DNA of 11,114 bases from Dehalococcoidales bacterium (GCA_028705415.1 JAQWDO010000022.1:1-11114); one strand, 5' to 3'. Shown: positions 1 through 7,457, numbered from the stretch's first letter. Numbers and translations are program-made. The notes: generated by a model not told the origin, from the letters alone.

Positions 1-1
1 G

Positions 2-613
2 AGTTCACAGGCACTCGGGGTTCGCTTGCACGAACTGGAAGATGACATTCTGATAATTATAATACCCTGGGGAGCCTATCTTGATGTAGAAAGCGCACGT
101 TGCGGGGTTTCTTCATGGCACCGCCCGGCAGACAACACCATGCCGCCTTCAGTCAAGATTTCCGGAATGTATGTAAATAATGCCTTCGCCAAGACTCAGG
201 CGATCGAAAACGGTTTTGATGAAGCTATCATGCTGGCGCCGGATGGCCACGTAGCAGAGGGCAGCGGAGAAAACATTTTCATCGTAATGAACGGCAAACT
301 GGTTACTCCCCCGGTCACTGACAATATCCTGCCGGGAATCACCAGGAACTCGATCATTACTCTTGCCCGCGAAGAACTCGGGGTTGAAACCATTGAAAGA
401 ACCATTGACAGGATTGAACTTTACAGTGCCCAGGAATGTTTTCTGACCGGTACAGCAGCACACCTGACACCGGTATCCGAAATAGACAACTATAGTATTG
501 GCTCAAGTGCCGTTGGCCCCCTGACTGCCAAATTACGAGACCTCTATTTCGATGTAATCCGAGGCAAAAATCCCGGATACGCCCACTGGTGCACCCCGGT
601 TTATAAAAAATAA
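2..613 (+). CDS. ilvE: Branched-chain amino acid aminotransferase, 3' part (5' end outside window)
   Basis: This is a PLP-dependent fold-type IV aminotransferase that interconverts branched-chain 2-oxo acids and valine, leucine or isoleucine, with glutamate as amino donor, in the cytoplasm. The reading frame is open from the first bases, so the gene starts upstream; about 203 of the usual ~300 residues are present. The catalytic lysine that binds PLP is seen in VKISGMYVNN (Lys codon 155-157). The cofactor-binding EGSGENIF motif follows at 257-280. Further family blocks are GITRNSII and ECFLTGTAAHLTPV near the C-terminus. A TTG at 26 is only an internal leucine codon, because the frame continues upstream with family-like sequence. 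plsY follows after 21 bases on the same strand. A branched-chain role fits better than D-amino acid transaminase or aminodeoxychorismate lyase, given the C-terminal blocks, but substrate range cannot be read from this fragment. Confidence 0.93.
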   Translation, partial: SSQALGVRLHELEDDILIIIIPWGAYLDVESARCGVSSWHRPADNTMPPSVKISGMYVNNAFAKTQAIENGFDEAIMLAPDGHVAEGSGENIFIVMNGKLVTPPVTDNILPGITRNSIITLAREELGVETIERTIDRIELYSAQECFLTGTAAHLTPVSEIDNYSIGSSAVGPLTAKLRDLYFDVIRGKNPGYAHWCTPVYKK

Positions 614-634
614 CAGCTGTTTTTCAGCTTTGCT

Positions 635-1270
635 ATGAACGGGTTTGCCGCAGTAATAACCGGATATCTGCTGGGCTCAATACCCACAGCTTACCTGGTG
701 GCACGCTTCAGAACAGGTAAAGATATTCGGCAAATCGGCGGGGGGAATGTTGGAGCGCTAAACACGTTCAGGGAAATAAGCCCTGCCGCCGGTGTACTGG
801 TAATGCTGATAGACATGGCCAAGGGCGCTCTGGCAATTGTGCTGGCTTACCGGGTTTTTGATCTTTCGCCAGTCGCGGTAATGCTGACTGGCCTTGCATG
901 TGTTATCGGCCATAACTGGATGGTCTGGCTGAAATTCAGCGGTGGAAAAGGAATGGGAGCCGCCCTCGGAGCGCTGGCTGTGCTTTTTCCCCTGTATCAC
1001 TATCCGTGGCCGGGGCTGATATTTGCCGCTCTGATAATCCTGCCGCTGATAATTACACGTAATGTAGCGCTATCGATGGGAACAGGCCTCTTTCTGCTTC
1101 CGGTGCTGGCCTGGTTCAGTACCCGGGACTTGGTTACTGCAGGACTGGCCGTTGCACTGTTGGTGATTATAGGGCTAAAATTCTTGCCAACCGCCCTGGA
1201 AGCCCTCAAGACATCCAAAAGCGGCAAAGATTTTATTTTTGATCACTGTAAACGTCCCAAAAACGGTTGA
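635..1270 (+). CDS. plsY: PlsY-type glycerol-3-phosphate acyltransferase, divergent
   Basis: This 211-residue integral membrane protein belongs to the PlsY family, which transfers an acyl group from acyl-phosphate to glycerol 3-phosphate to make lysophosphatidate. Family features are GSIPTAYL (14-21), the motif 1 region GGGNVGALNTFR (from 35) and the motif 2 region GHNWMVWLKFSGGKG (92-106), with hydrophobic segments between them. Two departures stand out. The usual GSGN of motif 1 reads GGGN, losing a serine. The C-terminal motif 3, normally with conserved His and Asn followed by Glu, is not recognisable in GLKFLPTALEALK. It could be a paralogue with altered substrate or reduced activity; a second, canonical plsY elsewhere would fit this. 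There is no clear Shine-Dalgarno before ATG 635, and it probably relies on ilvE transcription. It converges on the aldolase gene with an 8-base gap. Confidence 0.8.
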   Translation: MNGFAAVITGYLLGSIPTAYLVARFRTGKDIRQIGGGNVGALNTFREISPAAGVLVMLIDMAKGALAIVLAYRVFDLSPVAVMLTGLACVIGHNWMVWLKFSGGKGMGAALGALAVLFPLYHYPWPGLIFAALIILPLIITRNVALSMGTGLFLLPVLAWFSTRDLVTAGLAVALLVIIGLKFLPTALEALKTSKSGKDFIFDHCKRPKNG

Positions 1271-1278
1271 ATGAACAG

Positions 1279-1848
1279 CTACTCCTGGTGGTTTTTACCC
1301 GAGTTAATACTTTTCAAAAGGCAAAGCACCTTGGCGGCTTCTTCCAGAACGGTAGTGAAGCTGAACGCTTCCTCTAAAAGCTGGCCGATAGCAAAACTGC
1401 CATGACCATATAACATGACTACCCTTCTTTCCTTGAGCTCCAGAGCAACTGTTTCATCCAGACTCCCGGGTTTAAGGTTTTGCTCCCAACCGAGAACGGG
1501 AACCCTTCCGATTACATCGTACCATTCATCCCTGGGCACAATCTCCTGTTCGGCAAGCGAAAGAGCGGTTGCATAAGGGGGGTGAGCGTGAACAATTGCC
1601 TGGGCATTGGTGCTTTGATAAATAGCCCGGTGGACCGGCAATTCCGATGAGGCCAGAGGAGTATTCCGGTCGTTTTTGTTTATCCCGGTCTCAACAAGAT
1701 CCTGTTCGGTAAGACTGCCAAGCATCGAACCCCGGCGGGTAATTACCATGCGCTCCCCAAACCGGACTGACAGATTGCCAGAATGGGAAGTGACCAGACC
1801 TCTTGAACTGAGCTCTCGGCCGATGGTTTGGAACTGGTCTAGCAGCAT
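1279..1848 (-). CDS. Class II aldolase/adducin family protein (fuculose-phosphate aldolase-like)
   Basis: The 189-residue protein has the zinc-dependent class II aldolase fold of L-fuculose-1-phosphate and L-ribulose-5-phosphate 4-epimerase enzymes. These cleave or epimerise phosphorylated sugars through a zinc-stabilised enediolate. Visible active-site elements are the N-terminal SGNLSVR (23-29), Glu69 in ASSELPVH as the likely catalytic base, and zinc ligands His87 and His89 in VHAHPPYA plus His149 in YGHGSFAIG. Length and residue spacing resemble FucA-type aldolases. The substrate cannot be assigned: fuculose phosphate, methylthioribulose phosphate and other 1-phosphates are all handled by close relatives. 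The start at 1848 has a strong GGGGAGGGG-type ribosome site about 7 bases upstream and a promoter at 1883-1910. The gene stands alone between plsY (convergent) and the PH-like gene (divergent), so context gives no pathway. Confidence 0.85.
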   Translation of the reverse strand: MLLDQFQTIGRELSSRGLVTSHSGNLSVRFGERMVITRRGSMLGSLTEQDLVETGINKNDRNTPLASSELPVHRAIYQSTNAQAIVHAHPPYATALSLAEQEIVPRDEWYDVIGRVPVLGWEQNLKPGSLDETVALELKERRVVMLYGHGSFAIGQLLEEAFSFTTVLEEAAKVLCLLKSINSGKNHQE

Positions 1849-1882
1849 ATAAACCCCTCCCCAGAGCTATTTTCACCGTTAG

Positions 1883-1910
1883 TTTATACCCAGCCCGGCA
1901 AAAAAGGCAA
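1883..1910 (-). promoter_or_regulatory. Predicted sigma70-type promoter of the aldolase gene
   Basis: Read on the minus strand, TTGCCT (1910-1905) and TATAAA (1888-1883) are separated by 16 bases, matching the consensus at 4/6 and 5/6 positions. Transcription would begin near 1876, leaving a leader of about 28 bases that includes the ribosome site. It is divergent from the promoter at 1919-1948, so the two share a short control region. Predicted by eye only. Confidence 0.45.
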
Positions 1911-1918
1911 ATCACCTG

Positions 1919-1948
1919 TTGTTCCAGGCTCTTTAAGTCATATATAAT
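1919..1948 (+). promoter_or_regulatory. Predicted promoter of the PH-like protein gene
   Basis: A perfect TATAAT lies at 1943-1948 with a weak TTGTTC -35 (1919-1924) at 18 bases. The predicted start of transcription near 1955 leaves a leader of about 74 bases before the preferred ATG at 2029. The GTG at 1957 would be almost leaderless from this promoter and has no ribosome site. Confidence 0.45.
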
Positions 1949-2028
1949 TTAAGCCTGTGGCCAAAAACTGTGCTGTTATTCAGCCGGCAAGTCCGATGAA
2001 ATATGTGGAGCATAAGGAGATGAGAACC

Positions 2029-2502
2029 ATGGAGAAAATACTTTCTGTTATACCAGGTACTTACCGCCCTAAATCGTTCGGCAGAAAAGATTCATTTACT
2101 ATAATTTGCACAGACCAGAGAACAATATTTGCCCGTTTTACCAGTCAGATGATGAAAGATGCCGTGAAAGAATCCCGGGACAAAGCCAGGGAAGAAGGCA
2201 AGGGTTTCTTTGCCCAGTGGGGTGCTCAAATGTCGTCTGCATCACACTACCATAAAAAATACTGGGAAATGGCACCGGCAGATATCCTCTCTGAAGCTGA
2301 AGATAACTTTGATCTGACTCATGATCAGCTGGTCAAGGTGAAGATAAAAAAGAAAGTCGAGCACGACGAGGAATCTTTTGAAGTAAAAACTGAACTGCAG
2401 TTTGAAACCATAAAGGACAAATACAAGTTCATGATCGACAGTTACTCCAAGGACACGGTAGAAACCTTTCGCCAGGTTTATGGAGCAAAAGCCCAAACCT
2501 AA
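2029..2502 (+). CDS. Small basic/acidic protein with bacterial PH-like N-terminus, function unknown
   Basis: I do not recognise a named family with certainty. The 157-residue product begins with MEKILSVIPGTYRPKSFG and TIICTDQRTIFARFT. This 'basic patch, then Val/Thr-Asp-x-Arg-hydrophobic-Phe' pattern is seen in bacterial PH-like (bPH/YokE-type) domains. A charged helical middle (residues ~45-80, KDAVKESRDKAREEGKGFF) and a lysine/glutamate-rich beta-type C-terminal half follow. No signal peptide, membrane segment or enzymatic motif is visible, so it is probably cytoplasmic. The start was set at ATG 2029 because AAGGAGA (2014-2020) sits 8 bases upstream. The longer frame from GTG 1957 has no ribosome site, and ATG 2020 overlaps the Shine-Dalgarno. 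It has its own promoter and converges on the CDF gene, so neighbours do not suggest a job. Confidence 0.72.
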   Translation: MEKILSVIPGTYRPKSFGRKDSFTIICTDQRTIFARFTSQMMKDAVKESRDKAREEGKGFFAQWGAQMSSASHYHKKYWEMAPADILSEAEDNFDLTHDQLVKVKIKKKVEHDEESFEVKTELQFETIKDKYKFMIDSYSKDTVETFRQVYGAKAQT

Positions 2503-2512
2503 ATTGCCCTCC

Positions 2513-2559
2513 TGGCTGATACACGGTTTTACCAGTTGTTGTCATGAAGATATCAGCCA
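2513..2559. repeat. 9-bp inverted repeat between convergent genes
   Basis: TGGCTGATA (2513-2521) is matched perfectly by TATCAGCCA (2551-2559), with a 29-base loop. It lies in the gap between the PH-like gene and the CDF gene, and its right arm includes the CDF stop codon. It could form a hairpin in either transcript and act as a two-way terminator. The loop is long and no T-run follows, so the role is uncertain. Confidence 0.35.
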
Positions 2560-3452
2560 TGATAGCCATGCGGCTCAACATGAATGGTGATACGGGAATT
2601 GGGCAGATTGTGCTTTATTTTTTCTTCAAGTTGGTCACATATTTCATGCGCCCGCGAGACGGTAAACTCTGAGGGAACCGTCACGTGTACGTCAATATGC
2701 CTTTCACTTCCGGCTTTGCGGGTGCGCAATGCATGAAAACCCACAACATCACTGCATTCTGCCAGATGTCTTGTGATGATTTCTTCCTCGTGTTGTGGCA
2801 GGCGCTTGTCCATGAGGCTTCCGATTGATTGGCTGACAGTAATAACCGCAGTCCTGAAGATTATCAGAGAAACCGCAAGCGCAACTATCGTATCGAAGAT
2901 ATGGTTACCGGTAATGGCTACAATGACCAGCCCGGCCAGTACGGCCACTGAACTTAAGGAATCAGCCAATAAATCGTGGCTGGTGGCTTCCAGGGCAGCG
3001 GAATCGGTAGCCCTGGCAATTCTCAAGCCATACCAGGCTGCCAGCAGGTTTATCACAATGGCACCTACGGTAATATAAATACCGGCGGCAATCATCTGTA
3101 TGGGAGTAGCGGAAATAAGCCGGTCGATAGCTTCATACGCAATAAAACAGGCTGCCAGGAAAATGAAAACCCCGATTATTGCCCCAGCCAGGTTTTCGGC
3201 TTTTCCATGCCCGAAAGCATGCCCCTGATCTGCTGGTCTGGCTGCAATTTTAATGCCTACCAGTCCGATTACGGCACCCGACAAGTCAATTATGCTGTGT
3301 ATGGCGTCAGCGCGAAGACCGATGCTTCCCGTAAGCAGGCTGCCAACCATTTTCATGATGATTAATACCGTAGTGGCAACAATCGCAACAACGCTACCGC
3401 CTTCCTTGCTGCGGAAAAAGCCAGGTTTTTCAGATACTGCCCTGTTCTTCAT
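2553..3452 (-). CDS. Cation diffusion facilitator (CDF) family metal efflux transporter
   Basis: The 299-residue protein is a CDF transporter, which exports divalent metal ions by proton antiport as a dimer in the cytoplasmic membrane. It has about six membrane segments in residues 18-210. The C-terminal cytoplasmic dimerisation domain (from ~215) contains HIDVHVTVPSEFT and ends in ITIHVEPH. The transport site is formed by H52xxxD56 in segment 2 (LRADAIHSIIDLSG) and D160xxxD164 in segment 5 (SHDLLADSLSS). The HGKAENLAG element is also typical of the family. Zinc transporters usually have His at the first position of the segment 5 pair. Asp there may point to another ion such as manganese, iron or cobalt, although His159 is adjacent. 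ATG 3452 has only a weak GGTG upstream, but no better start exists. The gene is monocistronic. Confidence 0.93.
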   Translation of the reverse strand: MKNRAVSEKPGFFRSKEGGSVVAIVATTVLIIMKMVGSLLTGSIGLRADAIHSIIDLSGAVIGLVGIKIAARPADQGHAFGHGKAENLAGAIIGVFIFLAACFIAYEAIDRLISATPIQMIAAGIYITVGAIVINLLAAWYGLRIARATDSAALEATSHDLLADSLSSVAVLAGLVIVAITGNHIFDTIVALAVSLIIFRTAVITVSQSIGSLMDKRLPQHEEEIITRHLAECSDVVGFHALRTRKAGSERHIDVHVTVPSEFTVSRAHEICDQLEEKIKHNLPNSRITIHVEPHGYHG

Positions 3453-3594
3453 TCACCAAACCCGGGTAATTGAAGACTGATCGTTTTACAGATGGATGTA
3501 CACACTTTTTAGCCAGGTTATCTATAATCCCTAAATAGAGGGTTACCCATGCAATTGATTATAAATCCGCCAACTCCTGAAGTCAACGCAAGTC

Positions 3595-3623
3595 TTGCTT
3601 ATGCCAAACCCAATTGCTACAAT
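3595..3623 (+). promoter_or_regulatory. Predicted extended -10 promoter of leuS
   Basis: TACAAT (3618-3623) is preceded by TGC, giving an extended -10 element, and lies 17 bases after TTGCTT (3595-3600). Transcription would start near 3630 with a leader of about 50 bases. A TTGACA at 3630-3635 is closer to the -35 consensus but has no credible -10 before the ATG. The rest of the 227-base gap 3453-3679 shows no gene. A promoter for the divergent CDF gene must lie here, but I could not place one. Confidence 0.45.
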
Positions 3624-3679
3624 TAACCCTTGACAACCGCATTCAATCGCTCGCAAAAGCAACCTTGATGGAGGATTAA

Positions 3680-6124
3680 ATGGCGCCTGAATACAATCCA
3701 CTGGCAATTGAACCCAAGTGGCAAAAGAGATGGACTGAGGACAAACTTTACCAGGTTACCGAAGACCCTTCCCGGCCAGAGTGGTATGCACTTACAATGT
3801 TCCCCTACACTTCAGGCGATCTTCATATCGGCCACTGGTACGCCATGGCGCCCTCAGACGTGCATGCCCGTTTTAAAAGAATGCAGGGTTTTAATGTATT
3901 GCACCCCATGGGCTTCGATGCCTTCGGTCTGCCGGCTGAAAATGCGGCTATTAAACACGGCATTCATCCCTATACCTGGACGATGAAAAATGTTGAAAAT
4001 ATGCGCCGCCAGCTTAAGACTATTGGTGCAATATACGACTGGGACCGGGAGGTCATCACCTGCCTGCCGGATTATTACAGATGGACGCAATGGTTTTTCC
4101 TCAAACTCTATGAAGCCGGGCTGGCATATCGAGCGAAAGCACCGGTAAACTGGTGCCCAAAGTGTCAGGTTGTTCTGGCAAACGAACAGGTCATCGACGG
4201 TGGATGCTGGCGCTGTGAAACACAGGTCATCAGGCGTGCACTCAACCAGTGGTTTTTCAAAATCACCCGCTATGCAGATGAGCTCATGAAGCATGAAGGG
4301 CTTGACTGGCCGGAAAGAATAAAAACCATGCAGAAAAACTGGGTCGGGAGAAGCGAAGGGGCTGAAATTTGCTTTGATATCGATGGCAACACAGGCCAGC
4401 AAGAAACCATTAAAGTCTTTACTACCCGCCCGGACACTGTATATGGAATAACCTATGTCGTACTCGCTCCTGAACACCCACTCGTAGAAAAAATTACGGC
4501 GCCAGACCGCTTGAATGAAGTTAATGCCTATATTGAATCCTCACGTAAACGAACTGAAATCGAGCGTCTCTCCACGGAGAAGGAAAAGGACGGCGTCTTT
4601 ACAGGGGCATACGCTATCAATCATGTCAATGGAGAACGTGTTCCGATTTGGATCGGAGATTACGTACTTTTAAGCTATGGAACCGGAATAGTAATGGGGG
4701 TACCTGCCCATGACCAGAGAGATTTTACTTTCGCCAAAAAATACGGCCTGCCGATAAAAACCGTAATCACCCCTCCGGACTGGCGGGGTGAGGAATTGAG
4801 TGAAGCATACATTGATGACGGAATCATGGTTGACTCCGGGCCTTTCAGTGGCATGCCTTCAAGTGAAGGGCGGAGTAAAGTTACCGAATACCTTTCCGAT
4901 AAAGGATGGGGGAATTTTTCGGTAAGCTACAAATTGCGAGACTGGCTTGTTTCCCGCCAGCGTTACTGGGGAGCACCTATCCCCATGGTTTATTGCCAGA
5001 ACTGCGGAATTGTACCGGTTGCTGAAAATGAACTGCCGGTCCTCCTGCCTACCGATATTGAATTCAGCCACAGTGGTGAATCGCCACTCAAAAACCACCA
5101 GGACTTTCTTAAAACCACTTGCCCGCAATGCAAAGGCACAGCGACACGCGAAACCGATACCATGGATACTTTTATGTGCTCATCATGGTATTTTCTCAGG
5201 TATACCAGCCCGGGATTTGAGCAAGGTGCTTTCGACAAGGAAAAGCTGAAATACTGGATGCCGGTGGATCTGTACACCGGAGGCGCCGAACATGCAGTGA
5301 TGCACCTGTTCTATTCACGATTCTTCACCAAAGCCCTGCGCGATATGGGGCTGGTTGATTTCGATGAACCTTTCACCAAGCTTTTTAACCAGGGCACCAT
5401 CATCGTTGACCGGCAAAAAATGAGCAAGTCCCGCGGCAATGTCATCAACCCCGACCATTATGTATCAACGCTTGGGGCTGATGTTGTGCGAACCTATCTG
5501 ATGTTCGTCGCTCCCTGGGAACAGGGGGGAGAATGGAATGACTCGGGTATTTCTGGTATCAACCGCTGGCTTAACCGGGTATGGAACCTGTCACTGGAAG
5601 AATACAGGCCATCCGGCGAAACAGATAGCAGCGCCTTGAAGGAATTCGAAAAAAATCTTCACCAGACGGTACGAAAGGTAACCCAGGATATTGATTCCAT
5701 ACATTTCAACACCATGATTTCTGCCATGATGGAATTTACCAATTTCCTGACCAGGGTAAAAGAAACAGGCCTGGTATCGCGCAAAGATTGGGACGAGGCG
5801 ATTCGCTGCCTGCTTTTGATGCTGGCTCCGTCCGCACCGCACATTACAGAAGAATTATGGCAACTGAAAGGGTATCCATATTCGATTCACAACCAGCCCT
5901 GGCCAAAATGGGATGAAGCAAAAACCAGGGAAGAGGAATTAACCATCGCAATACAGGTAAACGGCAAGCTCAAAGGGAAAATAAACGTTCCGGCCACTGC
6001 TTCGAAAGAGGATGTATTGAAGAAAGCTATGGAAGAAAACAGGGTATTTTCATATCTCAAGGAAAAAACTGTGGTCAGCACCATATATGTGCCCGGAAGA
6101 ATAGTTAACCTGGTGGTAAAATGA
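3680..6124 (+). CDS. leuS: Leucyl-tRNA synthetase
   Basis: This class I aminoacyl-tRNA synthetase attaches leucine to tRNA(Leu) using ATP. It is full length at 814 residues. In order there are the HIGH signature (49-52, DLHIGHWYA), a zinc-binding module with C159xxC162 and C176xxC179, and the CP1 editing domain. The editing domain carries the threonine-rich TTRPDT (248-253) and PAHDQRDF, whose Asp345 corresponds to the editing aspartate of E. coli LeuRS. A second pair of CxxC motifs follows (YCQNCG, TCPQCKG), then ETDTMDTF-SSWYFLRY and the KMSKS loop (580-584). The anticodon-binding and C-terminal domains end with a peptide (IYVPGRIVNLVVK) typical of bacterial LeuRS. GGAGG at 3670-3674 supports the ATG at 3680. 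The stop overlaps the proC start by 4 bases (ATGA), indicating translational coupling. No T-box was found in the leader. Confidence 0.98.
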   Translation: MAPEYNPLAIEPKWQKRWTEDKLYQVTEDPSRPEWYALTMFPYTSGDLHIGHWYAMAPSDVHARFKRMQGFNVLHPMGFDAFGLPAENAAIKHGIHPYTWTMKNVENMRRQLKTIGAIYDWDREVITCLPDYYRWTQWFFLKLYEAGLAYRAKAPVNWCPKCQVVLANEQVIDGGCWRCETQVIRRALNQWFFKITRYADELMKHEGLDWPERIKTMQKNWVGRSEGAEICFDIDGNTGQQETIKVFTTRPDTVYGITYVVLAPEHPLVEKITAPDRLNEVNAYIESSRKRTEIERLSTEKEKDGVFTGAYAINHVNGERVPIWIGDYVLLSYGTGIVMGVPAHDQRDFTFAKKYGLPIKTVITPPDWRGEELSEAYIDDGIMVDSGPFSGMPSSEGRSKVTEYLSDKGWGNFSVSYKLRDWLVSRQRYWGAPIPMVYCQNCGIVPVAENELPVLLPTDIEFSHSGESPLKNHQDFLKTTCPQCKGTATRETDTMDTFMCSSWYFLRYTSPGFEQGAFDKEKLKYWMPVDLYTGGAEHAVMHLFYSRFFTKALRDMGLVDFDEPFTKLFNQGTIIVDRQKMSKSRGNVINPDHYVSTLGADVVRTYLMFVAPWEQGGEWNDSGISGINRWLNRVWNLSLEEYRPSGETDSSALKEFEKNLHQTVRKVTQDIDSIHFNTMISAMMEFTNFLTRVKETGLVSRKDWDEAIRCLLLMLAPSAPHITEELWQLKGYPYSIHNQPWPKWDEAKTREEELTIAIQVNGKLKGKINVPATASKEDVLKKAMEENRVFSYLKEKTVVSTIYVPGRIVNLVVK

Positions 6125-6921
6125 AACTGGCAGTAATCGGCGCCGGAAATATGGCAACAGCTATCATAAAGGCTGTACTGGAAAGCAAGGCAGTATCAGC
6201 AAAAGATATCACTGTAAGCGATATTAATCCCTTGAGCCTGGAAAGGGTGCAGACTGAGCAGGGAGTACTTACAGCCGACAGCAATATCAGTGCAATTGAC
6301 TCGGCAGATACAATTATTCTTGCGGTTAAACCTCAAAATCTGGAGGGTATCTCCAGGGAGATTTCCGGCAGGCTCAAATGCGGGCAGCTGGTAATTTCAA
6401 TCCTTGCCGGCACACCTCTTTCCCGTCTTGCCTTAAGCCTCGGGCATGATGAAATAATCCGGGCAATGCCCAACACTCCAGCCCAAATCGGCATGGGAAT
6501 GACTGTATGGACTTGCTCAGAAAAAGTCTCTGCCGAACAAAAGCAGAACGGCCAGGCAATTCTTTCATCAATGGGCCGGGAGTTGTTCGTAGATGACGAA
6601 GGCTTTATAGACATGGCAACCGCGATCAGTGGTAGCGGACCGGCTTATTTTTTCCTGTTCATGGAGTGCCTGGTAGAATCGGCAGTATCGCTCGGTTTCG
6701 ACAGCGAAACTGCACTCAGCCTGGTGTTGCAAACCGCTCTCGGCTCGATACAATACGCAATAACATCCGGCAGAGGTCTGGCAGAACTCAGACAACAGGT
6801 CACCTCTCCGGGAGGCACAACCGCCGAAGCAATAAACCATTTTAATTCAAATGACATCAAAACGATTATAAACGGCGCAGTTGCTGCCGCTTACCGCAAA
6901 GCTGCCGAAATGGGCAAATAG
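6121..6921 (+). CDS. proC: Pyrroline-5-carboxylate reductase
   Basis: The enzyme reduces 1-pyrroline-5-carboxylate to L-proline with NAD(P)H, the last step of proline synthesis in the cytoplasm. The 266-residue length is normal. A Rossmann motif GAGNMA (7-12) opens the protein. AVKPQ and MPNTPAQIGMGMT follow in the nucleotide-binding half. The C-terminal dimerisation and substrate domain has SGSGPAYFF (170-178) and the family signature SPGGTTAEAI (229-238). Its ATG overlaps the leuS stop codon, and only a weak GGTGG precedes it, so translation probably depends on ribosomes finishing leuS. cvpA follows after 34 bases. Confidence 0.97.
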   Translation: MKLAVIGAGNMATAIIKAVLESKAVSAKDITVSDINPLSLERVQTEQGVLTADSNISAIDSADTIILAVKPQNLEGISREISGRLKCGQLVISILAGTPLSRLALSLGHDEIIRAMPNTPAQIGMGMTVWTCSEKVSAEQKQNGQAILSSMGRELFVDDEGFIDMATAISGSGPAYFFLFMECLVESAVSLGFDSETALSLVLQTALGSIQYAITSGRGLAELRQQVTSPGGTTAEAINHFNSNDIKTIINGAVAAAYRKAAEMGK

Positions 6922-6938
6922 TGAGAACCCGGCACTTA

Positions 6939-6947
6939 TGTTATAAT
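6939..6947 (+). promoter_or_regulatory. Extended -10 promoter immediately before cvpA
   Basis: TGT followed by a perfect TATAAT (6942-6947) forms an extended -10 element, which can work without a -35 box; none is visible at the right distance. The first base of the cvpA ATG is 9 bases past the box, so transcription would start about 0-2 bases before the start codon. This promoter may supplement read-through from leuS-proC. Confidence 0.5.
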
Positions 6948-6955
6948 TACAGGGT

Positions 6956-7450
6956 ATGAACTGGCTCGACATTATACTGTTAATAATCCTCGGGCTCAGC
7001 GCGTTTCACGGGCTTACACGCGGGCTTATTAAATCTGCATTCTCAATCATTGGAGCTATAGCAGCAGTAATCATCGCCAGCCGGCTGTACGACAATGTCA
7101 GTTCCTGGTTTGGTTTTGCCGATAACACTGTATTTAACATTTTTTCCTTTGTGCTCATACTGGTTGCGGTTATGGTTGCCGCAACATTTCTGGCCAACCT
7201 GATTAAAACAGCCGCCTCTGCGATTCTGCTGGGATGGGCAGACCGGGTTGGCGGCGCCATATTCGGGTTTGCACTCGGAGCAGTTCTGCTTGGAGCACTG
7301 GTATCGATCTGGGTGAGACTGTTTGAACCTGCTATAATCGCAGATTCAATCGTTGCCAGTTTTCTGGCCGGCAAGTTCCCGCTGCTCATCGCATTGTTGC
7401 CGCAAGATTTCGATTCGGTGCGCGAGTTTTTTACCAGTCTTCTGGTTTAG
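6956..7450 (+). CDS. cvpA: CvpA family membrane protein
   Basis: The 164-residue product resembles CvpA/colicin V production proteins, inner-membrane proteins needed for colicin V secretion in E. coli and linked in other bacteria to envelope integrity; the molecular role is unclear. It has four predicted membrane segments (about 2-18, 29-43, 61-84 and 98-117). The N-terminal family pattern is visible: NWLDIILLIILGLSAFHG then LTRGLIKSAF. A short, less hydrophobic C-terminal tail follows. It lies 34 bases after proC on the same strand but has its own extended -10 promoter. AGGG is only one base from the ATG, so a normal ribosome site is lacking. It converges on the ferredoxin gene with a 7-base gap. 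Confidence 0.88.
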   Translation: MNWLDIILLIILGLSAFHGLTRGLIKSAFSIIGAIAAVIIASRLYDNVSSWFGFADNTVFNIFSFVLILVAVMVAATFLANLIKTAASAILLGWADRVGGAIFGFALGAVLLGALVSIWVRLFEPAIIADSIVASFLAGKFPLLIALLPQDFDSVREFFTSLLV

Positions 7451-7457
7451 GCAGTGC

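Noticed and set aside
615..629. AGCTG-TTTTT-CAGCT hairpin after the ilvE stop, considered as a terminator.
   Set aside because: The stem is 5 bp with no following T-run, and plsY starts 5 bases later with no promoter of its own, so termination here is unlikely.
1957..2028. Longer form of the PH-like protein starting at GTG 1957, 24 residues upstream.
   Set aside because: There is no ribosome site at the GTG, the added residues do not look like part of the domain, and ATG 2029 has AAGGAGA at the correct distance. A leaderless GTG start from the TATAAT at 1943-1948 cannot be fully excluded.
3549..3626. 25-codon ORF (ATG 3549 to TAA) in the leuS leader region, considered as a leader peptide.
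   Set aside because: It contains few leucines, has no good ribosome site and overlaps the predicted leuS promoter, so it would not be on the leuS transcript.
3620..3679. T-box riboswitch upstream of leuS.
   Set aside because: No T-box sequence (TGGNACCGCG-like) or terminator hairpin is present, and the predicted leader is only about 50 bases.
3854..4477. 207-codon open frame on the minus strand inside leuS.
   Set aside because: It lies opposite an unmistakable LeuRS coding sequence, has no family features and is a shadow of leuS codon use.
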